Source: Herbaspirillum sp. SJZ107 (GTDB lineage: Bacteria > Pseudomonadota > Gammaproteobacteria > Burkholderiales > Burkholderiaceae_D). Taken from it: a DNA stretch of 64,000 bases. Within the stretch, counting starts at the first letter, position 1; each line of letters begins with the position of its first letter. The stretch covers positions 1,860,001-1,924,000 of the forward strand of contig NZ_VFNH01000001.1 of the NCBI RefSeq assembly GCF_006715485.1, in the 5' to 3' direction. The notes beneath the pieces were generated by a model. The model saw nothing but the letters and a program-made list of their open reading frames with translations, did no database searches and was not told where the DNA came from. The translations under genes were made by a program, and so were the position numbers. This document shows positions 1 to 7,695 of the stretch, in pieces.

Positions 1-328
1 GCTGCAGGCGCTGGGGGTCAAGATCGCGGTCGACGACTTCGGCACCGGCTATTCCGGCCTGGCCTACCTGCGCCGTTTTCCGATCGACGTGCTCAAGCTC
101 GACCGTTCCTTCGTGCTGCAGGACGACGGCCGCATCAGCGCTTTCGATTTCGTGAAGGCCTTCGTCGACATGGCGCATGCGCTGCGCATGTCGGTGGTGG
201 CCGAAGGCGTCGAGACCGCCGAGGTGCTCGACTTCCTGCGCGCCGCCGACTGCGACGAGGCGCAGGGCTACCTGCTGGCGCGCCCGATGCCGCTCGAGGC
301 GATCGGCGCGCTGCTGGGCGTGGACTGA
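1..328 (+). CDS. EAL-domain cyclic-di-GMP phosphodiesterase, C-terminal part
   Basis: Reading frame open from the window edge (codons from base 2) to TGA at 326-328; the start lies upstream. The visible part is the C-terminal third of an EAL domain. It shows [13 protein letters not shown], whose first Asp pair is metal-binding in active EAL enzymes, then [21 protein letters not shown] (loop and catalytic Glu region) and [18 protein letters not shown] enzymes hydrolyse cyclic-di-GMP to pGpG. All motifs in view are intact, so the domain is probably catalytic. Whether GGDEF, PAS or membrane parts precede it cannot be seen. It converges on the lipid kinase gene with a 5-base gap. Confidence 0.93.
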   Translation, partial: LQALGVKIAVDDFGTGYSGLAYLRRFPIDVLKLDRSFVLQDDGRISAFDFVKAFVDMAHALRMSVVAEGVETAEVLDFLRAADCDEAQGYLLARPMPLEAIGALLGVD

Positions 329-333
329 GCGCT

Positions 334-1329
334 TCAGGCTGCGGCGATGGCGCGCCCGCCGGCGCCGCTGCCGGCCGCGGGTTCGGCCTCTGGCTCGGGC
401 ACCAGCAGGTGCAGCTGGTCGTCGAGCACCTCGAAGCGCAGCGGCAGCGCCATCCTGCAGACTTCGCCGTCGGTGGCGACCTTCAGGCGGCGCCGGCCGG
501 ACAGCAGCGGCCCGCGCACCGTCATGCTGCGGAAGGCAAAGGCATCGACGTCCTCGGCTTCACCGAGCCGTCCCATGGCGCCGCGCACCAGCAGGCCGAG
601 CATGCGCAGCTTGCCCACCGCGCGCGGCGCGATCGCGGCCAGCCGTCCTTCGTCGAGCGCATGCTGCAGCGGCGGCATGCCGACCTGCTCCATCTGCAGC
701 CGGTTGTTGCCGACGAACAGGGTCGGCGTGCGCAGGTGGCGCGGCTGGCCGTCGAGTTCCAGCGTGATGCGCAGGTTGCGGTGGCGCCCGAGTGCGGTCT
801 TGAGCGCCGACAGCAGCGCCACCACGCGCGAACGGCCGTACTGGCGCTTGTCGTGCTCGCGCTCTTCGAGCAGTTTCGGGTACAGGCCGACGCTGGCGTT
901 GACCAGGAAGATGCGCTCGTTGACCCGGCCGATCTGTACCGGGCGCACGCGCGCACGCAGCAGCGCATGCACGGCCTCGGCCAGGTCTTCGGGAATATTG
1001 TGGGTGCGGCCGAAATAATTGAAGGTACCCTGGGGCAGTACGCCGAACGGACAGCCGGCGCGCACCGCCTCGTGGGCTACCGTGTTGAGGGTGCCGTCGC
1101 CGCCGGCCGCGACCAGGATGCCGCCCTCGGCGCGCGCGCGCGCCGCCATCCGTTCGGCGGTGGCGCCGAGTTCGGACGCATCGTGCACCACCTCGAGGTG
1201 GCAGCGCCGGCCGGCGCCCTCCAGCACGTCGCGTATGGTCGAGCAGCGCAGATCGGTCTCGGCGTGTCCCGACCCGGCGTTCAGTACCACCAGGAAAGGC
1301 GCGTCCGGGCGCGGTTCGGTCATCTGCAT
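334..1329 (-). CDS. Diacylglycerol-kinase-family lipid kinase
   Basis: 331 residues when started at the ATG at 1329, which has GGAGG ten bases upstream; longer frames to 1506 lack coding character. The N-terminal part has the DAGK catalytic signature: NAGSG near residue 17, GGDGT at 76-80 (ATP-binding glycine loop) and LPQGTFNYF near 98, the slot where the family has G-T-x-N-x-F. The C-terminal beta-domain ends with a DGE motif near residue 297. Relatives phosphorylate diacylglycerol, sphingoid bases or other lipids (YegS/BmrU group); the substrate here cannot be told. The C-terminal 25 residues are Glu/Ala/Gly-rich and probably disordered. It lies divergently to the TetR gene at 1586 across a 256-base spacer. 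Confidence 0.88.
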   Translation of the reverse strand: MQMTEPRPDAPFLVVLNAGSGHAETDLRCSTIRDVLEGAGRRCHLEVVHDASELGATAERMAARARAEGGILVAAGGDGTLNTVAHEAVRAGCPFGVLPQGTFNYFGRTHNIPEDLAEAVHALLRARVRPVQIGRVNERIFLVNASVGLYPKLLEEREHDKRQYGRSRVVALLSALKTALGRHRNLRITLELDGQPRHLRTPTLFVGNNRLQMEQVGMPPLQHALDEGRLAAIAPRAVGKLRMLGLLVRGAMGRLGEAEDVDAFAFRSMTVRGPLLSGRRRLKVATDGEVCRMALPLRFEVLDDQLHLLVPEPEAEPAAGSGAGGRAIAAA

Positions 1330-1482
1330 GCTGGGTCTGCCTCCATGGTTGAATTGGTCGACGCCAGCATAGCAGTGTTTACGGCCACCCCGCGGTCCGC
1401 TTGGCGGCCGCGGGGCGGATCGCCGCGCGTGTCGTATATTTGTCGACGCGCCAAGGGCGGCAGCGGGGTTATACTCGCCCTC

Positions 1483-1493
1483 GTAATCATTAC
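1483..1493. promoter_or_regulatory. Palindrome in the lipid kinase/TetR spacer
   Basis: GTAATCATTAC is a perfect palindrome around a central C. It is nested in a wider pair, CTCGT (1480-1484) and ACGAG (1498-1502). A TATACT hexamer lies just upstream at 1470-1475 on the plus strand without a convincing -35. The position between two divergent genes, one encoding a TetR protein, suits a repressor operator. This is inference only. Confidence 0.3.
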
Positions 1494-1585
1494 ACAAACG
1501 AGACATACCCTACGGTCGGACCGAGCAAGCGCCCGGAGAGGCTACGCCACGGCGCATTCGCCGCCCTCTATCCATAGTCATCACA

Positions 1586-2179
1586 ATGAGAATCAGCAAG
1601 GAAAAGGCCGCCGAAAACCGGATGGCATTGATCAAAGCTGCCAGCAAGCTTTTCCGCGAACGCGGCATCGACGGCGTCGGCGTCGCCGAAATCAGCAAGG
1701 AAGCCGGCCTGACGCACGGCGCGCTGTACGCCCACTTCAAATCGAAGGAAGAGCTGGCGCTCGAAGCGCTGGCCTACGGCCTGGAACAGGCCAACGCCCG
1801 CATGTACGCCTCCACCCGGGATGGCATGCCTGACCTGGGCGCCTATCTCGACCATTTCCTGGCCGTGGACGGCCGCGACGACTATGGAACCCGCTGCCCG
1901 ATCGCGGCCTCGGCGAGCGAGATCGGACGCCAGGACAAGGCCATCAGCGCCCGTTTCGCCGAAGGCTACATGGTGCTGGCCCGCGCCTTCGAGCGCCAGA
2001 TCGCGGCCAACCAGCCCGGCAGCGACGCGCTGGCGCGCGGCATGGTGGCGGTGGCGGCAATGGTCGGCGGCCTGGCCGTGGCGCGCGGTGCCGCCAAGGG
2101 CAATCCGGCCATGTCGGAGCAGCTCCTGAAGGCGACGCGGCAGATGCTCGACGAGCTGATGCTGGCAGCGCCCAAATAA
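1586..2179 (+). CDS. TetR/AcrR family transcriptional regulator
   Basis: 197 residues. The N-terminal helix-turn-helix spans about residues 12-56: RMALIKAASKLFRERGIDGVGV, then ISKEAGLTHGALYAHFKSKEELALEAL. The recognition helix region GLTHGALYAHF is typical of TetR proteins. The C-terminal ligand domain resembles the small-molecule-stress group (AcuR/NemR-like) in length and in a TRCPIAASASEI stretch, but the effector cannot be predicted. No obvious structural gene is co-oriented; the neighbour downstream is convergent. Likely autoregulates or controls the divergent lipid kinase through the palindrome at 1483-1493. Confidence 0.9.
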   Translation: MRISKEKAAENRMALIKAASKLFRERGIDGVGVAEISKEAGLTHGALYAHFKSKEELALEALAYGLEQANARMYASTRDGMPDLGAYLDHFLAVDGRDDYGTRCPIAASASEIGRQDKAISARFAEGYMVLARAFERQIAANQPGSDALARGMVAVAAMVGGLAVARGAAKGNPAMSEQLLKATRQMLDELMLAAPK

Positions 2180-2251
2180 GAACACGTCCTTCCAAAGGGA
2201 GGCGGCCGCCTCGCAGGGCGGCCGCCGCTTCATCCATGCCTGCCGTATGGC

Positions 2252-3379
2252 TTACTTGGTGACCGCGATCTCGGTGCGGTGACCGCCCTTGAAGGTGTAC
2301 AGCGTGATCGCGCCGTCGCGGATGTCGCCGCGGTTGTCGAAGGCGATGTTGCCGGTGACTCCCTTGTATTGGGTTTTCGCCAGCAGCGGCAGGTACTTGG
2401 CCGGCTCGGCCGAGCCGGCCTTGTCCATCGCCGCCGCCAGCAGCAGGGTGGCGTCGTAGGAGTACGGCGCGATGATCTGGACGTCGATGCCGTAGCGCTT
2501 GCGGTAGTCGGCGCGGAACTTGTCGATCGCGGCCTTGCCCGCCGCTTCGACGCCGCCGGCTTCGGCGCACACCACCTGGCCGTCGGCCATGGTGCCGCCG
2601 GACAGCTTGTGCATCTCGTCCGAGCAGATGCCGTCGCCGCCCATCATGCGCGCGTTCAGGCCCAGCTGCTTCATCTGGCGCAGCATCGGACCGGCCACCG
2701 CGTTCATGCCGCCGAAGAACACCAGGTCCGGCTTGGCGGCGCGCACGCGGGTCAGGATCGCCGCGAAATCGGTTGCCTTGTCGTTGGTGAATTCCTTGGC
2801 AACCACATTCACGCCCTGCTGGCGCAGGCCGTTGCTGAACTCGTTGGCCAGGCCCTGGCCGTAGGCGGTGCGGTCGTCGATCACGGCGACGCGCTTGACG
2901 CCCATGGTCTTGGCGGCATAGCGGCCCAGCACATGGCCGAGCTGGATGTCGTTGGCGACTACGCGGAAGGCGGTGTTGAAGCCCTGCTGCGTATATTTCG
3001 GCGACGTGGTCGAGGCCGAGATCTGCGGGATGCCGGCATCGTGGTAGATCTTGGAGGCGGGAATCGTGGTGCCCGAGGTTTCGTGGCCGATCACCGCATT
3101 CACCTTCGCATCGGCCAGCTTCTGCGCCGCGGCCGTCGCCTGTTTCGGATCGCCGCCGTCATCCTCGCCGACCAGCACCCATTTCACTTTCTTCCCGCCG
3201 ATGGTGGCGCCGCGCGCGTTCAGGGCTTCGACCGCCATGCGCACGCCGTTCTCGCTGTCCTTGCCGAAGTGGGCCACCGGGCCGGTCATGGCGGCCACGT
3301 GGCCGATCCGTACCGTTTCCTGGGCGTTTGCCAACCCTGCGGCGGACAGCGCCGCCATCAACAACACCTGCTTCTTCAT
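2252..3379 (-). CDS. ABC transporter substrate-binding protein, branched-chain amino acid (LivK) type
   Basis: 375 residues with a Sec signal peptide (MKKQVLLMAALSAAGLANA, cleavage before QE). The mature part is a type I periplasmic binding protein: VRIGHVAAMTGPVAHFGKD at the N-terminus, DDGGDPKQATAAAQKLADA, and VNAVIGHETSGTTIPASKIYHDAG with the ligand-loop serine/threonine region. LivK relatives bind leucine, isoleucine, valine or other small amides and acids for an ABC permease. No liv permease or ATPase genes lie nearby, so this is an orphan binding protein that must share a transporter or serve sensing. TTA stop at 2252. Confidence 0.92.
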   Translation of the reverse strand: MKKQVLLMAALSAAGLANAQETVRIGHVAAMTGPVAHFGKDSENGVRMAVEALNARGATIGGKKVKWVLVGEDDGGDPKQATAAAQKLADAKVNAVIGHETSGTTIPASKIYHDAGIPQISASTTSPKYTQQGFNTAFRVVANDIQLGHVLGRYAAKTMGVKRVAVIDDRTAYGQGLANEFSNGLRQQGVNVVAKEFTNDKATDFAAILTRVRAAKPDLVFFGGMNAVAGPMLRQMKQLGLNARMMGGDGICSDEMHKLSGGTMADGQVVCAEAGGVEAAGKAAIDKFRADYRKRYGIDVQIIAPYSYDATLLLAAAMDKAGSAEPAKYLPLLAKTQYKGVTGNIAFDNRGDIRDGAITLYTFKGGHRTEIAVTK

Positions 3380-3511
3380 TCCATCCTCATCTAATTAAGT
3401 GATTCTTTATGCCAAACCGATAGGGTACCGTGCTTGGCCGTAACTCACAAGTATTCCGGGACAACTGCCGGTTTCAGGCACAATGCAGGTTTTGCCTCTC
3501 GCTACGCACAG

Positions 3512-4381
3512 ATGTCCGCAGACCACCCGCCGTCTCCCAGAGCGCTGCCCACGCTGAACGCCTTCACCCTGCTGCGCGGCCTGTTCCGCCGGCGCCGCCG
3601 CACGTCCGGGGCGCGCACCCCGCGCAGCGCCTTCGTACTGGACGCCATCGATCCGGCCCGGGTGCAGCGCTACCGCCAGGCGCTCGGCTTCCCTGCTTCG
3701 GCAGAACCAGCCGCGATCCCGCTGACCTTCTATTACCTGCTGGCGCAGCGCGCCCAGGTGGCGACCATGCTCGACCCGGCCTTTCCGTTCCGCCTTGCCG
3801 GCACCGTCCACGCCGAAAACGCCCTGCATCTGGGCGCGCCCCACCAGCCGGCGCTGCCGCTGGGGCTGAACACCACGGTGGCAATCCGCCCGCCCAACGA
3901 GAAAGGCGCCGTCTACGCCACCCTCGAGACCCTCGGCGAGCAGGACGGCCACACGGTGTTCACCTGCCGCAGCACCTACCTGGTGGTGCGCGGCGGACGC
4001 GGCGGCCATGGCCGGACGCGCCCGCCCGACACCTCGCTGCCGCCCGTCGCCGCCTGGCGCCTGGCGGCTGCCAGCGGACGCGCCTACGCCCGCCTGTCCG
4101 GCGACTGGAACCCGATCCACCTGTGGCGCTGGTCGGCCAACCTGATGGGCATGAAGCGCCCGATCATCCACGGCATGCACACGCTGGGGCGTGCCTGCGC
4201 CGAACTGGAGCGCGCCGGCGGCCGCCCGCTGGCCGCGCTGGACGCCCGCTTCAAGGCCCCGGCCGCCCTCGGCAGCGAACTGGCGCTCGGCGCCGACCTG
4301 GCCGGCGGCACCTTCGCGGTGCGCTGCGGGGAACGCACCGTGGCCGAAGGACGCTTCAGCCTCGGTGCCCCGGACGCCTGA
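3512..4381 (+). CDS. MaoC-family (R)-enoyl hydratase-like hot-dog protein
   Basis: 289 residues from the ATG at 3512; an upstream ATG at 3434 would add 26 residues without family support. The C-terminal half carries the hydratase-2 motif: YARLSGDWNPIHL followed by GMKRPIIHGMHTLGRA, with Asp and His of D-x-N-P-I-H as the presumed catalytic pair. The N-terminal half looks like a second, degenerate hot-dog fold. MaoC proteins hydrate trans-2-enoyl-CoA or similar thioesters; two-hot-dog forms occur in fatty acid and polyketide metabolism. An Arg-rich patch (RRRRRTSGAR) lies near residue 26. No SD is obvious, so the exact start is uncertain. Confidence 0.82.
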   Translation: MSADHPPSPRALPTLNAFTLLRGLFRRRRRTSGARTPRSAFVLDAIDPARVQRYRQALGFPASAEPAAIPLTFYYLLAQRAQVATMLDPAFPFRLAGTVHAENALHLGAPHQPALPLGLNTTVAIRPPNEKGAVYATLETLGEQDGHTVFTCRSTYLVVRGGRGGHGRTRPPDTSLPPVAAWRLAAASGRAYARLSGDWNPIHLWRWSANLMGMKRPIIHGMHTLGRACAELERAGGRPLAALDARFKAPAALGSELALGADLAGGTFAVRCGERTVAEGRFSLGAPDA

Positions 4382-4409
4382 ACGGCGCCGCGGGCGGACG
4401 GTCCCGGGT

Positions 4410-4423
4410 TTGATGCAGGTCAA
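4410..4423 (+). promoter_or_regulatory. FNR/Anr-type binding site upstream of the usp cluster
   Basis: TTGAT-GCAG-GTCAA matches the FNR-family consensus TTGAT-N4-ATCAA at 9 of 10 arm positions. Its centre (4416.5) is about 41.5 bases before 4458. A CATGCT hexamer at 4446-4451 fits a weak -10, as expected for class II FNR activation. That would give a leader of about 35 bases before the first universal stress protein gene. The site is seen in sequence; function is inferred. Confidence 0.65.
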
Positions 4424-4492
4424 CCGATGCACTCGGCATATTTGTCATGCTGATTACATCGGGGCCACGCGGTCCCGCATCGGAGCCTGCAC

Positions 4493-4954
4493 ATGAGCCA
4501 GCCGCTCGACAATCCACTGTATCGCCGCATCCTGCTACCGACCGATGGCAGCGAGGCATCGCAGCGCGCGATCCTGGCCGGCGTCGCTTTCGCCCGCGAA
4601 GTCGGCGCCGACGTGGTGGGCTTCACTGCCATGCCCGCATTCCACGTCCTGAGCACCGACCCCGACATGATCGGCGACACCGCCGAACAGTACGCCGACG
4701 CCAGCCGCGAGCGCGGACGGCGCCTGCTGGCCGACGTCGACAGCGCCGCGCGCGAGGCCGGCGTTCCCTGCACGCTGGAACAGGCGGTGTCGGACGAGCC
4801 GTGGCAAGCCATCATCGGCACCGCGCGCCACCTGGGCTGCGACCTGATCGTCATGGCTTCGCACGGCCGGCGCGGACTCGGTGGCCTGCTGCTGGGCAGC
4901 GAAACCCAGAAAGTGCTGGTGCACAGCGCCATCCCGGTGCTGGTGCACCGCTGA
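4493..4954 (+). CDS. Universal stress protein (UspA family), first of three
   Basis: 153 residues, one Usp domain. It begins YRRILLPTDGSEASQRAI (family start with the nucleotide-contacting Asp) and ends DLIVMASHGRRGLGGLLLG followed by SETQKVLVHSAIPVLVH. The ATP motif G-2x-G-9x-G-S is kept except that the first Gly is Ala (MASHG). Usp proteins bind ATP/AMP and support survival in stationary phase, low oxygen or oxidative stress. It is the first gene of a tight three-usp run (gaps of 9 and 18 bases) behind an FNR-type site, which suggests control by oxygen. Confidence 0.93.
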   Translation: MSQPLDNPLYRRILLPTDGSEASQRAILAGVAFAREVGADVVGFTAMPAFHVLSTDPDMIGDTAEQYADASRERGRRLLADVDSAAREAGVPCTLEQAVSDEPWQAIIGTARHLGCDLIVMASHGRRGLGGLLLGSETQKVLVHSAIPVLVHR

Positions 4955-4963
4955 GGACTTGCC

Positions 4964-5455
4964 ATGGTTAATCCGATCGCACATCCGGCTGGCGCGCCGC
5001 GATACAAGCGGATCCTGGTGCCGACCGACGGCTCCGACGTGTCGGCCGCGGCCGAGCATGCCGCCGTCGAGTTCGCACGGGCGCACGGCAGCGAGATCGT
5101 GGCGCTGTCGGTGGCGCAGACCTACCCTACCTATGCCGCGGCCGAAGCCGCGATGGCGGTCGATCCGAACCTCGACAGCGAAGCGCTGCGCGCCTGGGCC
5201 GAACGCAACGTGCGCCGCGTCAGTGCGGCCGCGGCCGGCGCCGGGGTCGCGTGCACGCCGCTGACCGTGTTCTCGCACTCGGCCAGCGACGCCATCCTCG
5301 ACAGCGCGCGCGACCACGACTGCGACCTGATCTTCATGGGTTCGCACGGCCGCCGCGGGCTGTCGCGCCTGCTCGCCGGCAGCGAGACGCAAAAAGTGCT
5401 GGCCGGCGCCGAGGTCCCGGTGATGGTGCTGCGGCCCAGGCCGGGCAGCGCCTGA
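4964..5455 (+). CDS. Universal stress protein (UspA family), second of three
   Basis: 163 residues, one Usp domain beginning at KRILVPTDGSDVSAAAEHA. Its C-terminal nucleotide motif is the full canonical form, MGSHGRRGLSRLLAGSETQ (G-2x-G-9x-G-S), unlike its two neighbours. That makes it the best candidate for ATP binding in the trio. Starts 9 bases after the first usp stop and clearly shares its transcript. The N-terminal ten residues (MVNPIAHPAG) precede the domain as a short tail. Confidence 0.93.
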   Translation: MVNPIAHPAGAPRYKRILVPTDGSDVSAAAEHAAVEFARAHGSEIVALSVAQTYPTYAAAEAAMAVDPNLDSEALRAWAERNVRRVSAAAAGAGVACTPLTVFSHSASDAILDSARDHDCDLIFMGSHGRRGLSRLLAGSETQKVLAGAEVPVMVLRPRPGSA

Positions 5456-5473
5456 ACCTCGCCGGAGGCTGCC

Positions 5474-5911
5474 GTGTTCCACCGCATCCTGGTTCCCACC
5501 GACGGCACCGAACGCTCGACCGTTGCGCTCGAAGCGGCGCTGCGCCTGGCCGCGCTCGGCGGGGGCACCCTGATCGGCGTCCACGCCAGCCCGCCGCCCT
5601 ACGTGATGGCGCCCGAGCTCGGCCTGGCCGCGCCGATCCACGACGCCTGGCGCCAGGAGCGCGAACAGCTGGGGCAGGATGCGGTCGCCTATATCCGGCG
5701 CCGCGCCGGCGAGGCGGGCGTGCCCTGCGAAACCCTGCTGGTGACCGGCCTGCCGCCGAGCGAGGCGATCATCCGCAGCGCGCGCGAGCAGCTGTGCGAC
5801 CTGATCGTGATGGCTTCGCGCGGCCGCGGCGGGCTGGCCGGGCGCCTGATCGGCAGCGAGACCTGGAAGGTGCTCAGCCATAGCGCGATACCGGTACTGG
5901 TGCTGCGCTAG
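5474..5911 (+). CDS. Universal stress protein (UspA family), third of three
   Basis: 145 residues. MFHRILVPTDGTERSTVALEAALRLA opens the Usp fold, and LIVMASRGRGGLAGRLIGSETW closes it; as in the first copy the leading Gly of the ATP motif is Ala, and His is replaced by Arg. ATG at 5474, with GGAGG (5463-5467) upstream, 18 bases after the second usp. Last gene of the run; the next gene is convergent. The three copies are clearly paralogues but divergent enough to suggest separate roles. Confidence 0.92.
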   Translation: MFHRILVPTDGTERSTVALEAALRLAALGGGTLIGVHASPPPYVMAPELGLAAPIHDAWRQEREQLGQDAVAYIRRRAGEAGVPCETLLVTGLPPSEAIIRSAREQLCDLIVMASRGRGGLAGRLIGSETWKVLSHSAIPVLVLR

Positions 5912-5926
5912 GGCTGATGCGTGTAT

Positions 5927-6232
5927 CTATGCGCGCGGGGTGCTGAGCGTGTCCAGCATCTGCAGCTCGAGCGGGCTGCGCAGCAGGTCCGGCAAGGCGG
6001 CGCCGAAGGCGCGCATGTAGGGCATCTGCAGGTGTTTGTCGAGCTCGCCGCGGTCGACCCAGTTCTCGTACATCACGAAAACCGATGGGTCTTCCTGCAG
6101 GCGGTGCAGGTCGTAGTCGATGCAGCCGGCTTCGGTGCGTGTCTGCGGCACCAGGCGCAGCAGATGTTCCTGCAAATCGGCTTCCTTGCCGGGTTTGGCG
6201 CGCATGGTGGCGATGACGGTGAGCTGGGACAT
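5927..6232 (-). CDS. Antibiotic biosynthesis monooxygenase (ABM/YgiN-like) domain protein
   Basis: 101 residues from the ATG at 6232, preceded by AAAGGAAG. A single ABM fold: MSQLTVIATMRAKPGKEADL, then RTEAGCIDYDLHRLQEDPSVFVMYENWVDRGELDKHLQMPYM. The E-x-W pattern and the H-L-x-x-P-Y tail are typical of small cofactor-free monooxygenases related to YgiN, which act on quinols. The next gene upstream on the same strand encodes a flavodoxin-fold quinone reductase, echoing the ygiN/mdaB quinone redox pairing of enterics. The 53-base gap allows co-transcription. Confidence 0.87.
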   Translation of the reverse strand: MSQLTVIATMRAKPGKEADLQEHLLRLVPQTRTEAGCIDYDLHRLQEDPSVFVMYENWVDRGELDKHLQMPYMRAFGAALPDLLRSPLELQMLDTLSTPRA

Positions 6233-6285
6233 GGCTTCCTTTCTTGGATCGAAAGTTGGCAGTATAGCCGCCCCCGCCATTCGCT

Positions 6286-6873
6286 TCAGCGCGCGCGCCG
6301 GCCGAGGCGGCGCAGGCGCACGCGCCAGCGCTCGACTTCTTCCTCGCTCAAGTCGTCGGTGCTGCCGACCACGGTGGCCCGGACCGGACCGATCCCGGCC
6401 GGTACGAAGATGCTGCGCCGCACCAGCTTGAGGCTGGGGGCACCGTGCAGCCAGCGGTAGACCGGCGCCGCTACCGGCGTGCTGACCACGACCCGCGCGG
6501 TACGGCCGCGAAGCGAGCCGTCGCCCGACAACCGCACGGCCGACGGGTTGGCCGCAAAGCCCGGGCGCAATACGTGTTCCAGGAAACCCTTCAGCATGGC
6601 AGGCATGTCCCCCAGCCACAGCGGGTACATCAGCACCAGGTGGTCGGCCTGGCGGATCGATTCCTGCACGGCTTCCAGCTGTGGCGGCAGGGTGCCATGG
6701 CGCCACTCGGCCGGACTGCTCAGCAAGGGAAAGGCCAGGCGGGCCGGCTCCACCAGCTCGACGCTGTGGCCGGCTTCGCCGGCGCCTTCGGCATAGGCTT
6801 CGGCCAGCGTGTGGCACAGGTGCGGACGGCGGCAATCGGGGTGGCCCTGCACGATCACGATGCGCAGGCCCAT
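6286..6873 (-). CDS. Flavodoxin-fold NAD(P)H dehydrogenase (quinone) family protein
   Basis: 195 residues from the ATG at 6873, which overlaps the stop of the GNAT gene upstream (ATGA), so translation is probably coupled. MGLRIVIVQGHPD is the FMN phosphate loop of the NQO1/KefF/MdaB family; LVLMYPLWLGDMPAMLKGFLEHVLRPGFA is the diagnostic flavin-contact stretch (Y-P-x-W...P-A-x-L-K). Such enzymes reduce quinones by two electrons with NAD(P)H. The C-terminus (SEEEVERWRVRLRRLG) is basic and helical. Context of ABM, GNAT and usp genes with FNR-type boxes suggests a redox-stress role. Confidence 0.87.
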   Translation of the reverse strand: MGLRIVIVQGHPDCRRPHLCHTLAEAYAEGAGEAGHSVELVEPARLAFPLLSSPAEWRHGTLPPQLEAVQESIRQADHLVLMYPLWLGDMPAMLKGFLEHVLRPGFAANPSAVRLSGDGSLRGRTARVVVSTPVAAPVYRWLHGAPSLKLVRRSIFVPAGIGPVRATVVGSTDDLSEEEVERWRVRLRRLGRRAR

Positions 6874-7499
6874 CAGCGCACCTCGCGCGGCCGCAGCATC
6901 AGCGCCAGCTGCGCCGAGCCGTCGGCCGCACGCAGGATCTGGAATCCGCAGCGGTGCGCCAGTGCCAGCATTGCCGGGCAGCCCGCCGGCACCGATCCGC
7001 AGGCCAGCGTGACCCGGCGCTGCAGGCACAGGTCGAGCACGCTGTGCAGCAGCAGCCGGCCGAGCCCGCGGCCTTGCAGCGCCGGCCGCACCGCCAGGGC
7101 GAATTCGGCGGCAACCTTGCCGCGATCGATGCTGATGCACAGTTCGCCGAGCAGCCAGTCCCTGCCACCGGCGGCCGATGCCTGCGCCAGCACCAGGCGC
7201 AGCTGCACCCCGCCGTCGGTTGCCGGCTGGGAGAATGCGCGCATGCGCCGCCCGCGCTCGCCCAGTGCCTGCACGAAGGCCGCGTGCGTCGCCGTATCGC
7301 CGGGCGCCAGCGGACGCAGCCGCAACGGCCCGAACACGCTGTCGAGGCGGCGGTCCGTCAGCGGCGCCGGGTCCGCGGAGGTCGCGACGGGCGCATCACC
7401 GCTCCCCTTGCCGACCGCGCGCAGCACGCCACCGCCGGCGGGGGCCGAGAGGCGGTCCGTCAGCAGGACCGGCATCGGGTCATTGAGCAGGTTTGACAT
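6873..7499 (-). CDS. GNAT-family N-acetyltransferase
   Basis: 208 residues from the ATG at 7499. The GNAT core is in the C-terminal two thirds: FGPLRLRPLAPGDTATHAAFVQALGERGRRMR, then VAAEFALAVRPALQGRGLGRLLL, where QGRGLG is the acetyl-CoA pyrophosphate loop (Q/R-x-x-G-x-G/A), and a C-terminal LALAHRCGFQIL. The arrangement recalls the GNAT domain of protein acetyltransferases such as PatZ, but the ligase part is absent. No SD precedes 7499. An FNR-type box centred 41 bases upstream and a TAGGCT at 7512-7507 would put the transcript start at about the ATG, so a leaderless message or an internal start (ATG 7475) is possible. Confidence 0.82.
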   Translation of the reverse strand: MSNLLNDPMPVLLTDRLSAPAGGGVLRAVGKGSGDAPVATSADPAPLTDRRLDSVFGPLRLRPLAPGDTATHAAFVQALGERGRRMRAFSQPATDGGVQLRLVLAQASAAGGRDWLLGELCISIDRGKVAAEFALAVRPALQGRGLGRLLLHSVLDLCLQRRVTLACGSVPAGCPAMLALAHRCGFQILRAADGSAQLALMLRPREVR

Positions 7500-7533
7500 G
7501 GAACCAAGCCTAGCCGTAGGGGTAAGCGTTACT

Positions 7534-7547
7534 TTGAGGAACATCAA
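7534..7547 (-). promoter_or_regulatory. FNR-type site facing the GNAT/quinone reductase operon
   Basis: TTGAG-GAAC-ATCAA has 9 of 10 arm bases of the FNR consensus and sits inside a perfect CTTTGA/TCAAAG pair (7532-7537 and 7544-7549 arms approximately). It lies 35 bases before the GNAT ATG on the minus strand, with TAGGCT at 7512-7507 as possible -10. Confidence 0.55.
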
Positions 7548-7622
7548 AGCCGACGGTAACTCCGTTGGAATCGGCCCCATCCATGCGGGCGGTGCGCACG
7601 CTACGCCACTTTGCGGAACACC

Positions 7623-7636
7623 TTGAGATGTATCAA
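7623..7636 (+). promoter_or_regulatory. FNR-type site facing the hemerythrin-like gene
   Basis: TTGAG-ATGT-ATCAA repeats the same arms as the box at 7534 with a different spacer. Its centre at 7629.5 predicts a class II start near 7671, 25 bases ahead of the ATG at 7696. A weak -10 such as GACACT (7658-7663) is at the right place. Confidence 0.55.
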
Positions 7637-7695
7637 ACTGAGACTCCGGCCGGCGCCGACACTGCAAGCGCCGGCCCGTGACGGAGGAAAGCCGC

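Noticed and set aside
5927..6835. 302-residue fusion of the ABM domain with an upstream Arg/Pro-rich part
   Set aside because: Upstream part is an out-of-frame reading of the quinone reductase gene; ATG 6232 with a ribosome site starts the ABM protein.
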